A DNA stretch of 64,000 nucleotides from contig CM045733.1 in assembly GCA_024760905.1 (NCBI GenBank), positions 31,522,001-31,586,000 on the forward strand, given 5' to 3'. Positions 46,838 through 56,870 of the stretch are shown here, piece after piece. The notes under the pieces are model-generated. The model was not told where the DNA came from. It worked only from the letters and a program-made list of their open reading frames with translations, and did no database searches. Origin of the DNA: Plotosus lineatus (lineage: Eukaryota > Chordata > Actinopteri > Siluriformes > Plotosidae). The first letter of the stretch is position 1. The number at the start of each line of letters is the position of its first letter. The position numbers and the translations under genes are program-made.

Positions 46838-47835
46838 GCGGGGGTCACCAACATGGTGCCCGTGGGCACCAGGTCGCCCACAAGGACAACATGAGTTGCC
46901 TGCGAGCCTGTTCGGGGGTTGGGAACCTATGGCTCGCGAGCCAGACATGGCTCTTTTGGTGACTGCATCTTGCTCTCAGATAAATCAGCTGGGCATAAAT
47001 AAATAAATCTCACGCATTTCAATCTATATATCTATTTTCAATGCCACTTGTCGCTGTGGCGCACAGCAGAGAGCCAATCATTTCTGTACTCAATAATTAG
47101 TGTGAGGGTGGGGCCTGCGCGAGTTGTTCTTGGGAAAACAGCTAAATTTCCCTCGTTTTGATCAGCTCATGTGCAAGAAGCCACACAGAGCTGGCAAGCA
47201 AAACACAAATGGACAGAATGAAAAACCTTCAACCCGCCGACCAGCTGATTTCCTTGGGACGCGCTTCCTGGCACATAAACACTGCAGTGTGAGTCCTGTC
47301 CACATTTGGCTCCACATGTGCACGCGAGCAGTCCTTCTCACACCTGAAAAGCATCAAGACCAACCCGCAGTCACGTAATAGATGGAAGCCTAAACACCTG
47401 CATGAAGCTCAACCTCAGCAAGTATCAACTAGACTACAAAGAAATCGGCAACACCATGCAGCACCAGAAGTTGCATTAATAGTAAGAAGTACTTTTCTTA
47501 TTAATAAATAACTTCGTTATAACAATGTTGTTTAAAATAAATTCAGAGTCGTATTATACTCTAAAATTGTTGGTCCCAGTATTAAAAAATATATTTGGCT
47601 CTCAAAGGATTAGATTTATTTTTTATTTATTTATTTATTTATTTTTGGCTCTCTAAATGAAAAAGGTTCCCGACCCCTGACATAGATGAATATCATTAAT
47701 TATTAATGATAACATATCATTAAAGGTCAATTGAGCAAATTTGTTACGTCACAAGTGTGTATCGACCTGGTAGACCTTCGCATTAATTGGTACCCAAGAA
47801 GCATCCCTCAGTTTCAAACAGGTTGGTGACTCCTG
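46838..47835. mobile_element. hAT MITE carrying a second hAT element
   Basis: The ends AGCGGGGGTCACCAAC and GTTGGTGACTCC are inverted, and the sequence TGATTTACAG occurs on both sides (46829-46838 and 47834-47843), containing an 8-bp hAT-type duplication. The outer sequence (ACATGGTGCCCGTGGGCACC, ATTGGTACCCAAGAAGCATC) is non-coding. Bases 46911-47679 are the inner element. Confidence 0.8.
46911..47679 (+). mobile_element. hAT-Charlie/GTF2IRD2-like element, internally deleted
   Basis: The ends GGGGGTTGGGAACCTATGGC and GGTTCCCGACCCCTG are inverted repeats with subterminal GGCTCT...AGAGCC motifs. About 47310-47460 translates in broken frame to HLKSIKTNPQS and the hAT C-terminal segment LNLSKYQLDYKEIGNTMQHQ. 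The N-terminal half of the transposase is deleted. Part of the interior (47145-47300) recurs inverted at 52525-52675. Confidence 0.75.
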
Positions 47836-48609
47836 ATTTACAGAATGGCAGTGATATGTGCATATTCTGCCTAATGTAGGTATTTAGAAATACAACAGCA
47901 GATGTTTTCCCTTGTTCATCATTTGCATGCTTATGCAAATTATACAATAGTTTTCATACATACATACAGTGATGTTCATGCATTTTTATGTTTTAATTAC
48001 TGTGTGAAATGTTGAGAGGAGCAGTAAGCCGATGCAGTTAATGCATGAACACTGACAGACAGATACTAATAGAGACATATTAAGTATATGGTTTTCGAGC
48101 TATGAATGAAATTATATAGCTGTACTGTGTTAATGTTAAAAAATTATTAGTTTTATAAAATATTGAATGCTTTGAAAATGGTTATAATTACTGTCTACTG
48201 GTTAAGACCTGATTCATGCCTAGATGATAAAGATATATAAATGATGAATTGGTCATTCTTTACATCATGAAATGTTTATACTGTCTAATCAGGGGTTTAG
48301 GGGAGGTCCCACTTACATAGAGATGACCCTTGAGCTAGAATTAAAGGTTCAGTTTTTAATGGCAGATATATAAGGGAGATAATCTACTACACAGCCTGCG
48401 ACATGACTCACACATGGTTTTGGTGAACCATTGAAATTATTTCTAATGTTACTTCAGCACAAGAAACTAGCACAGAGTGGCTTTAGCAGATATAAAATGA
48501 CCATGGCATGTCACTGATGCAGCAAATACAACAAATGCAATGTGTTCTGGAATTAACACGTTGTGATTTTGACTAAAGTACTGTAGTGTTAGCATGCTAG
48601 TGAGCTCAC
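47836..48609. other. Intron sequence next to a NELL2 donor, no gene
   Basis: AT-rich, no supportable feature. It ends at the donor of the following exon (minus-strand GTGAGC at 48609-48604). Confidence 0.6.
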
Positions 48610-48786
48610 TATGCACTGGCACTGCTGGCACTTCTCCACCCAAGTGTCGCCACTGTTGTAAGTCAGAAGACCACTGTAGAGCAGACACTGAGAGCTTAGA
48701 CGAGGGTCACATTCTGGACAGCAGGAGATGTCCACTGTCGGGTTCTCACAGTCACAGACCATTCGTCTACACATCACCAAGCCTGA
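48610..48786 (-). CDS. nell2: NELL2 exon: VWC domain region
   Basis: The 177-bp, phase-0 exon encodes 59 residues: SGLVMCRRMVCDCE, then DISCCPECDPRLSSQC and NSGDTWVEKCQQCQCI. These complete one VWC domain (CxC...CCxxC) and open the next. The acceptor is TTCTCAATAG before TCAGGC, and the donor ATA is followed by GTGAGC. Translation joins in frame to the previous exon (CSCQ to SGLVM) and to the exon at 20925 (CQCI to HGEVDC). The MVCDCENPTVD and CPECDPRLSSQC stretches are, from memory, NELL2-specific compared with NELL1. The residues at both splice joints differ from mammals (SG for NG, IH for LQ), ordinary variation at exon edges. Confidence 0.95.
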
Positions 48787-48927
48787 CTATTGAGAAAATA
48801 AACAAAGATTATAGTTATATTGTGGATCACACAAGAAATTTGTATCAGACTCATCTAAAGCTATTCTGCTAAATCACTGGGTGGTCAATAATATAATTCT
48901 GTTGTGGTAGTTTTGTAGTCTTCTAGT

Positions 48928-49297
48928 CTGTCTGTCTGTCTTCCTTTCGGCTTTTTCCCTTTTACTCGGGAGTCGCCACAGCGAATCATCTGATTCGCAC
49001 GTTTGATTTGGCAGAGGTTTTTACGTCAGATGCCCTTCCGGTCACAACCGTTTTTTTTTTTTTTTTAGCAAGGGACAGAAACACGCTGACGGCTTTGCAG
49101 CTACTCTTTACGAAGGTCAGCAATGGTTCTTTTTCATGCCTCTCACCATAGACAGTGAGAGACATGGCCCGCCTTTGGTAACCCAGTTAGCCGCACTGGA
49201 GGGGGGGGCAGTGACAACCTTGTGGAGAGTGGGACTTGAACCCCCAACCTTTGGATCAGCGATCCAGCGCCCTATACCACTAGACCACCACTGCCCT
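48928..49297 (-). mobile_element. tRNA SINE, chimeric RTE tail (type B), best-preserved copy
   Basis: Exact 17-bp duplications TTTTGTAGTCTTCTAGT at 48911-48927 and 49298-49314 define it. On the minus strand: GGGCAGTGGTGGTCTAGTGG head, B box GTTCAAGTC, body, CAGCGTGTTTCTGTCCC, an A-rich run, GGGCATCTGACGTAAAAACC, the intact hairpin GCGAATCAGATGATTCGC (48981-48998), TGTGGCGACTCCCGAG, then AAAGCCGAAAGGAAGACAG. It sits in the 912-bp intron between two NELL2 exons. Confidence 0.96.
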
Positions 49298-49314
49298 TTT
49301 TGTAGTCTTCTAGT

Positions 49315-49698
49315 ATGGACATTAATTTTTATAGTTATAGTTCCAATGCACAAAGAATAAATCTATTTCTCAATGCAGCCTTAAGAAGGTGCACAAGATC
49401 TTTCTAAAAAGACCTCATGTGACCTTGAGTTTTAACCTATGACCTCAGAACCTGCACCAGTTCATGGATCTTTAGTGGTGAGTGCCTGAAATTGGAGTTT
49501 GGTCAAAATATGTTAAGCGTTTCACAAGGAAGTTCAGACAGACGCAAGCATGTATGCCAAAACAGGGCAAAACATAGCATAATGTCGAAGGGTATAACAA
49601 AGCAATGTTTACTCGTAACCAAACAAAATTATGAAAAGATAAGACCAAACTCACACTATCATACTTGCACTGTGCATTTTCCTCTTATCTGTACTTAC
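49315..49698. other. Intron sequence, no gene
   Basis: Remainder of the short NELL2 intron, beginning in gene order with the donor GTAAGT at 49698. Confidence 0.7.
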
Positions 49699-49892
49699 CT
49701 GGCAGGAGCAGACGGCACACCTGTCCTCATCTAGCACCCAAATCTGCCTGTTGTGCTTCACCTTTCCCTCATGAAAACAGTCGCCTGTGCAGTTTTTTCC
49801 ATGAGGACATCTGCAGTCATAACCTCCATCAATGTTAAAACACACTGTGTCATTAGCACAGCTGTGCCTTCCAGTCTCACATTCATCAATAT
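49699..49892 (-). CDS. nell2: NELL2 exon: last calcium-binding EGF domain and start of VWC
   Basis: The 194-bp exon begins with two bases of a split Asp codon, then IDECETGRHSCANDTVCFNI and continues to CAVCSCQ in phase 0. It has the cbEGF features: a DIDEC start (the Asp completed from the previous exon), the Asn/Asp hydroxylation pattern in CFNIDGGYDC, and six cysteines ending at NCTGDC. HEGKVKHNRQIWVLDEDRC then starts a VWC domain. Potential N-glycosylation sites are NDT and NCT. The acceptor is TTTTGCAG before ATATTG; the donor is CAG before GTAAGT. The match to NELL2 (DGGYDCRCPHGKNCTGDC) is strong. Confidence 0.96.
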
Positions 49893-50467
49893 CTGCAAAA
49901 CAGCCAACAAACATGGGGCTGCTATTAGGTCAAATCTGTGCATAGTTAACGGAGGTTATAACAGGGCCCTTTTAAAATGCATATTAACATAGGACTATTA
50001 CATGAATAATGTCCTGACCAGTTTTCCCAATTCCTGCTAGGTGCAAAAATCAAAACCTTTTTTTTTCAAATTATGATGCGGCTACCACCATTGTGCATCA
50101 ATTCCTCAATGTTTTTAGTGAAAGTAGTAATGGTTTTCTGTCAAATGTAGCATTTTGTGCTTCAGCTTCATATTTCATAAATCTTGGTCCCATCAGCAGA
50201 CTAGATTTTTTCCCACACATTTACTGAATCCATTAAAATACCATTTTGAAAACTTCCCCCCAGGTTGTGGTTGCACTGTAAACAGCACCCCCTACTGTGT
50301 CTGACCTGTGTCCTTCCAAAAACAAATGCATTAATTTAGCAGCATATATATTGCAAATTAGCAAACAAAGCCTGAAGGTAAAGCATGAATGGTAGTTATT
50401 TAAGTGATGGTTATTATATATAGCATATATTTAAACTTTAAAGCAAAGATGTCCAAGAAAAGACTAC
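49893..50467. other. NELL2 intron (575 bp), no gene
   Basis: Bounded by the donor GTAGTC at 50467 and the acceptor TTTTGCAG at 49900-49893. Nothing else recognisable. Confidence 0.85.
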
Positions 50468-50608
50468 CTTCACAAGACTCCCCATTTGATAAGAACATTC
50501 CATTATCATGGTAGCCATCACGGCATTCACAGTGATACCAGCCTGGAAGGTTCACACATGTGGCTCGACTGTCACACTCCACAAAGCCATTCAAACACTC
50601 ATCAATAT
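50468..50608 (-). CDS. nell2: NELL2 exon: penultimate EGF domain
   Basis: The 141-bp exon holds exactly one cbEGF module with both ends in phase 1: two bases of a split Asp, then IDECLNGFVECDSRATCVNL, PGWYHCECRDGYHDNGMF and NGESCE, and a final G that starts the next Asp. The cysteine pattern and the C-x-N-x4-Y-x-C hydroxylation motif (CVNLPGWYHC) are intact. The acceptor is ATGTGACAG before ATATTG; the donor is G followed by GTAGTC. It is the most upstream NELL2 exon visible. The previous EGF exon was not found before position 64000. Confidence 0.96.
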
Positions 50609-51212
50609 CTGTCACATGGTCAAAAACAGAGGGAAAAGTAAGAGAACATTTCTATTCATCAAATTGAATATAGTCACTCCATTAATGTATATTTTAATTC
50701 CCAAGTGTTTTTATATATCACATAGAAAAAGGGTCAAATTATAATTTAGAGTTGAATCCAGAATGCCAGCCTTCCACTGAAAATATTAGCAGTTTCTGAG
50801 CTTTTGTCACTTGACTGAGAGTAGAGATACCATTTGCCCCCATATGACACCTAAAAACAAATTAACCTTCATACAAATGGAAAGCTTAAAAAAAACAAGG
50901 TAATTTTGACACCAGTCAACATTTTTAAGTTTCCGCATAGTCGTTTATTAAGTATACACATTGAACTAGGTTTGTGTTTTCCCCTGTGTCTTTGAATCAT
51001 CCAATTATAAAGGACTATTTATAACAGTCTCGATGGAATGCATGAATTCTGCTCTTGCATTCAATCTTAAAGAGAAATTAAGCTGTTCCGGAAATGACCT
51101 GGACGTAAAAATATTGGTCATTATGCTGCTTTTGAATTTGTCGTGGTTATCTAAGAAAATATGTCTTGGGTTTAAGGTGCAGGCTTTTAAATATAATCGT
51201 GTGTGTCTGTGG

Positions 51213-51265
<53 letters not shown>

Positions 51266-52217
51266 GGGGGGGTGTCCAGAGCGGGTTTTATTTTGGCCAT
51301 TGGTTTTAGATTGCAATTAGACTAAAGTGTATTTGTAACTGCTGACTGTAAGACATGCATCATCATTTGAGTCTGTTATATCAAATATTTTTATTTCTAT
51401 CATGAAATGTCTTCTTCTGAATATCAAATATACCAAACAAAAAAACGCTGTATTTCCTTCTTGCTCTCTTAAACTGGGGGGTAAAATTCACCCATTTGTC
51501 TTTTTGCATGACTCACTTCTAGATAAATGACCAGATAAATAGCTAGATCTAGATAAATGACTCACTACAAATAAATGAGAAAGAAACCTAAAATACCTAC
51601 AATGCATCTCAGACTTCTGGTTCCTCAAAAATGAGTGATTATATACTTTTAGGAATGATGTACTGTAAGTATAGGAATAGCTTTAATTGAAAAAAAAGAT
51701 GAAGTTTGGTAGCCACTTCCAAAATCTCTGGTAACCCCTTCAGTAAACACTGTAAAGCCTATTTCACAAACAACCGGCATTATTATTCTTTTTTTGTTTG
51801 TTTGTTTGTTTTTTGTTGTTGTTTGTTTTTTTTTTTATCATCTGACCTTACTGAGGGTTTAAGAAATGGAATTCAATGTAAATCTGAGTATGATGGATTT
51901 GAAAGCTGTGTACTGTAGTTGCGTTCACATAAAGTATGTGGTGTATATCTGTCAGGTGCATGGCATGTTTTAACTCTCAAATTTTAAATGTTAGTAGCTA
52001 CACCACAAGGCACAGCAACTAAGTGTTTTTAGGCCAGAGCATCCTGGTATATAATGTCATAAATTGAATAGCTTTAATTAAGCCCATTAAAAAAAATACA
52101 ATTCAGAATCATAGTCAACAGACTGGAGCATTCAGCTGATCAAAAATGAGGACGAAGTGTAGTGTAAGTTCTGAGTGTACAGTGAGAAAGTTGTGACATG
52201 TTTACACCTTTGTAATA
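50609..52217. other. NELL2 intron sequence, no gene (1.6 kb)
   Basis: AT-rich DNA with a (TG)n/(G)n tract at about 51219-51272 and T-rich runs near 51790-51840. No exon or element end recognised. Confidence 0.6.
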
Positions 52218-52923
52218 CAGACAGTCGTCGACTTACGACCTATGCGAGTTACGTCTGATGGACTTTATGACCGTAACCATTGTGAAGCATGATTCATGGC
52301 AGTGCAGTGCGAGTGTTGCATACGACAGTTGTTTGCGTTGCCGGCAGTGCCAGCATCTTAAAAGGCCAAGCAGGAGATGATGCAGCTTCACTTTCTAACT
52401 GCTCAGGGCTCAGAGCAAATCTATTCATCTACTTTCAATGTCACGTCACTGTGGCGCGAAGCGGAGAGCCAATCCTTTCTGTGTGCGGGTAGGTCCGATA
52501 CCTTGAAACTGTAATTTTATTGGACTTACACGCTGCAGTGTTTCTGTGACAGGAAGCGAGTCCCAAGTTTTGGCAATCAGCTGCTCTGCGGGTTGTAGTT
52601 TTTCCATGTCTGTCCATTTGTGTTTGCTTCCCAGCAGTGGCTCCGTGGAAATGAGCTGATCAAAACGAGGGAAATTTATCTCCGTAATATTATTTACTAA
52701 TTTATCTCTTTACTCAAAAATAACACATGCAGTCTGTGGCTGTTGTTATAATCCAATAAACTTAGAGTTTGAAGGTATCAAACCCACGCACACATTGGAG
52801 TACAGAAAGGATTGGTTCTCCACTGTGCGCCACAGTGATGTGGAATTGAAACCAAATCGCAACCAAATCGCTTTACAACTGGTCTTTCGGAACCAAAAGT
52901 GGTCATAAGTTGACAGCTGTCTG
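52218..52923. mobile_element. TA-flanked MITE containing an inverted piece of hAT sequence
   Basis: The ends CAGACAGTCGTCGACTTACG and GTCATAAGTTGACAGCTGTCTG-type are inverted. The left flank is TA; the right flank is TG. The interior between about 52430 and 52690 matches, in reverse orientation, the inner hAT at 47030-47300 (shared TCGTTTTGATCAGCTCAT, AACACAAATGGACAGA). It abuts the next element with two bases between. Confidence 0.65.
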
Positions 52924-52925
52924 TG

Positions 52926-54192
52926 CAGTGGAAACTCGACTTACGATGGTCCCTAATAACGAATTTTCTATGATACGAGCTTCGATCCCACCAAAAATCT
53001 GCCCCATCCAACGAGCAAATTTTCGGCACGCTCTGCTGGGGAAATTGCTTTTCCGGGTTTTTCTAACCTTGTATTGTTCCGCGTGTATTCCTCGGCACTC
53101 CAAGGTTGCCTTGTGCAGTGCTTCAGAATTATTTTCTGTTATGCCCCCTATAGGGAGAAAAAAAATTCGACCCACAACCCCAAACCCCCCTCCCCCCCCA
53201 GCATTTGTTTGGTGCTTTTTCCCTACACCTTTGAAAACACAATGAGAGTGCCACTGCCACCTAGTGTAGAGGATATGCAATCACACACATGTTAAAAAAG
53301 CATGTTGCTCAGGGTCATACACACCAATTTGCCTCTGTATTCTTCTGCGTGTATTCCTCCGCTCTCCTTTCTGCACATGCAAGTGCACAAAAGTTTTTCT
53401 TTTCTGTAGTTCGGATTTTGTGACTTTTTTTGTCTTATTTTTTATTGTGCATATCCTACTGTTTCTAAGATGGGTCGTAAGAAGGTGCCTGATGTATTCC
53501 AGAGGAGAAAATCAATTTCTCTTGAAAGTAAGCTTGAAATCATAGCGAAACACGAAAAAGGAGTCCGCGTGGCCGATCTGTGTAAAGGGTATGGGAAGAA
53601 TGCATGGACCATCTGTACAATTCTCAACCAGAAGGCCATGTTGAAGAGTGTTAAACCAGCAAAGGGGATCACTATTTTATCTTAGAAAAGATCAGGACTC
53701 AATGATGAGATGGAGAGGCTTCTCCTATTGTGGATCAAGTCGAAAAAGATTAAAGGTGATGGGAGTGCGTCCAAGCAGCAGAAGACAAGTCATCAAAATT
53801 AGTGAAGTGAAATCTGGTTAATTTAAAATAAATAAATAAAAAGTTTTTTTTTTTTTTTTTTAAAGTAGGGCAAGTTAATGTTAAGTGTTATTCTTAAGTT
53901 CAGCTTCACTTGCTGTATTGTTTATTGACTTGTTGTTTATTCTTGTTTTATTATTATTTATTGTTAACTACAGTATTATTAATGTTACTGTACATGAGTT
54001 ATTGAGAAATGTTTATTGTTACATGTTTGTCTTAAATATATTATGTCAAAAATACATAGTTTGGGAGGGAGTTGGAATAGATTAATTGGTTTTCTATTGG
54101 TCCCAATGGCAATTTTTGTTTCATCTAACAAAGGTTTCCACTTACGAGCTTGCCCTCGGAATGGATTAATTTCATAACTCGAGGTACCACTG
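52926..54192 (+). mobile_element. Tigger-like element with intact 71-codon HTH frame
   Basis: The ends CAGTGGAAACTCGACTTACG and CTCGAGGTACCACTG are related inverted repeats, with TG on both flanks. The frame at 53470-53685 starts MGRKKVPDVFQRRKSISLES and includes KLEIIAKHEKGVRVADLC and NAWTICTILNQKAML, a CENP-B N-terminal type helix-turn-helix. After its stop, DEMERLLLLWIKSKKIKGDG suggests the second DNA-binding domain. The DDE domain is missing. As the element is only 1.27 kb it must be mobilised in trans, if at all. Confidence 0.8.
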
Positions 54193-54322
54193 TGTTTGTT
54201 TTGTGTGATGTTGTAGTTTGTAGACTTTTGACATCTGCAAGCTCCTTTTTTATTGGTCACTTCCATTTGCACTTATTGTTTACCAAAATGTCTAAAATAC
54301 AGTACAATTGTATTATTATATA

Positions 54323-54717
54323 CAGTGGTACCTCACCTTACGAAAGACCCAACAAACAAAAAATCCAGGTTACGAAACGCATTTACCTAAAATTTATTGA
54401 CCGTCTCTAGATATAAAACAGATTCACGTTACGAAACGCGCCATCTCAAAAATTCAAACAATGTGTGAGTTGCTCTCCCATTGGCTATCTCCCAACATTG
54501 CGCCCCGCTGACCTTCCATTGGCTATCTTACAACATCCCGCCCCACTGGCCTCCCATTGGCTATTATGGAGCTGCAGCTCCATAATACCCATGACGCATG
54601 AGTTACTTGTTGTTTCATGAATTTTTTGAGTGTGCTCATTGCAACTTTATTTTTTTGGCTCAGGCTTTTAACCTTGCATAAATATTTACAAGATTATACC
54701 TCTGCTAAAAAGACATG

Positions 54718-54765
<48 letters not shown>

Positions 54766-54890
54766 GTGCACATGTGATTCCCGTTGAAAGTGATTCCCGG
54801 TGCGAGGGGAAAGAATAAGCAGGCTCGTGGCACGCGGTTGAGTGATATCGCAAAGGAATATGGCCAAACTCAGCTATATATATTAATTTT
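54323..54890 (+). mobile_element. Tigger-like element, 3'-truncated
   Basis: Starts CAGTGGTACCTCACCTTACG after TA and parallels the 8513 copy through AAATTCAAACAATGTGTG and the CCAAT/GC-box segment, which is tandemly duplicated here (about 54475-54560). A (CA)n array (54720-54763) interrupts the region before the HTH remnant (RLSDIAKEYGQ at about 54832-54866). No right end is seen. Confidence 0.75.
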
Positions 54891-55030
54891 CAGATCGTAT
54901 ACTGTATTACTGTAAATGTTGGTAACAGATTGCATGAGAGACAACCATTTTAACTTATGATTTTTTTTTTTTTCCGAGTCCAAAGAGGGGAGAACCCTCC
55001 TTTTAAACCCCCTAGCATAGCTATGCCATG

Positions 55031-55299
55031 TTTTGGAGACAAAGTCAGAGAGGCTAGATTGAGATGGTTTGGACATGTACAGAGGAGGGATAGTGAATAT
55101 ATTGGTAGTAGGATGCTGAGGTTGGCACTACCAGGCAGAAGGCCTAGAGGAAGACCAAAGAGAAGATTTGTGGATGTGGTGAAGGAGGACATGAAGGTAG
55201 TTGGTGTAAGAAAAGAAGATGCAGAAGATAGGGTGAGATGGAGGCAGATGATTTGCTGTGGCGACCGCTGAAGGGAACAACCGGACAGAAAAGAAGAAA
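55031..55299 (+). mobile_element. RTE LINE 3' fragment
   Basis: Encodes [20 protein letters not shown] and [20 protein letters not shown], then the family 3' end with GGCGACCGCTGAAGGGAAC. The duplications CATAGCTATGCCATG (55016-55030) and CATGGCTATACCATG (55300-55314) agree at 13 of 15 positions. Confidence 0.88.
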
Positions 55300-55314
55300 C
55301 ATGGCTATACCATG

Positions 55315-56556
55315 CCCGCCTGACTATGTCAGACTTTTCGGGTTTTTAAAAATTTCCAAATTGCACCCATGTATTATTGCTTATTAGTACTGTATTACTT
55401 ATTTAAATCCTTTTTTTTTTTTTTTTACAATATGTCTTCAAATATGTTGATTTTACTTATTCTATAATGATTAGAATGTCCTTGAAAATTTACACAACAT
55501 CCTGGAAATGTCCTTGAAAAGTCCTGAATTTTTTTTAAGCAGTCTGTGCAAACCATGTCCCAATTCATATTTAGTTTCTTCATTGCTGTTACAATAACCT
55601 GGAAAGTTTCCCAAATTTTGGAACACGATGTTGGAATTTTTTTTATTGAATATCTATTCCAAGCATCCGCCTGATTAGAGTACTGGGTATAAGAAGAATA
55701 AGATGCAGTCAGGTCATCACAAAGGTATTTAGTGGGGGTTCAACAAAAGCACATGTATTCCCATACACAACAGATATACTATTGCTAAGAATGTGTGGAC
55801 ACCTGACCAATACAACCATTTGTGACTCTCCAGCACCAAACCAGTCAGAAATCACAGCAGGATGTTTCTAGCAGTAGAAGATAATGTTTTTAATATTGAG
55901 ATGATGTAAATGCCCCTTTTTCCTCATTCATGCACAAGTTGCCAATGAGCCTTTTTTTAGTGTTTTCATTACCAGTTAAGCTCTCTGATGCCACTCAAAC
56001 GCCGGCTAGGCGCCAGAAAAAGGTAATGACATTGGATGTCTCTTCTGAAGAAATAAGACTTTCTCTTGAAGAAATGACAGTTTCCTATGAAGTGCATGAA
56101 GAGGAATAATCATCAGAGCTGTTGTAAAGCATTGTAGTATGAAAGTATTTTTTAATTATTATTCCAGTACAGTTCCTAAGTTAATGTTTAGAATGTTTGT
56201 GTGTGATTTTATGTACTGTGGTGTAGCATGTTTATCCTTTTGTTTTGTTCATCCAATTTATTACACTTCATGTTCTTTTATGTACTTTTCTATGGTCTGT
56301 GTTTTATGGTCTGTGCTTCTCTCCGCTCTGGCTGAGGGACGTGGCTGAGTTGCTCGGGGATTATACCTAAATTCACTCTTCTCATCTACTCCCAATAAAC
56401 ACAAGCATGCTCACCTCAGTTAAAGCGCAATGCTTAAGTGCTTCCCCTTTGAATAATAAATCCACTCTGACATCTCATGCTGCCTCCTGCATTCTGAGTT
56501 TGGCTGAAAGCTCATGATGTCACACTTTTATGTTCTTTATGTACAGTACAAGAAAT
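55315..56556. other. NELL2 intron sequence, no gene (1.2 kb)
   Basis: AT-rich DNA with T-runs. Short frames around 56140-56350 and 55990-56090 show no recognisable protein. Confidence 0.55.
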
Positions 56557-56785
56557 GTGAGGTGCTCCACCAAATGTAGGCGTTTGGCGCAAGTGACATA
56601 TGGTGCTTGTGAGACAAAGCGCGGATTATTCGGACTTCCGATCTTCGGTGAGCAAGTGCGCGTTGAATACTTGTTTAGTACTCAAACTTCACTTGCTCAC
56701 TTGAAAGATCGGATAAGCCGTGCTTTGTCTCACAAGCACCATACGTCACTTGCGACAAGCACCTACATTCGGTGGAGTGCTTCAC
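56557..56785. repeat. Fold-back (hairpin) element, about 229 bp
   Basis: The left arm from GTGAGGTGCTCCACC and the right arm ending GGTGGAGTGCTTCAC are inverted copies of about 105 bp at roughly 85% identity. They include the exact inner match GGTGCTTGTGAGACAAAGC. Only a short loop around 56665-56680 separates them. Candidate flanks are AAAT on each side. It has no coding capacity. It could be a palindromic MITE, and its transcript would fold into a long hairpin. Confidence 0.8.
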
Positions 56786-56870
56786 AAATAATGCAATTCC
56801 TCCCTCTAGTAGGCATGTGATAAGCATTTTTAGCCATTAATGTGTTGTACCTATATGTTATTTATATATA

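Noticed and set aside
48610..50608. Assignment to NELL1 instead of NELL2
   Set aside because: The domain order fits both paralogs, but DGYHDNGMF, DCRCPHGKNCTGDC and MVCDCENPTVD fit NELL2 as I remember it and not NELL1.
55785..55870. Possible MITE (TGTGTGGACACCTGACC)
   Set aside because: It resembles a dispersed fish repeat, but no matching second end or duplication was found.
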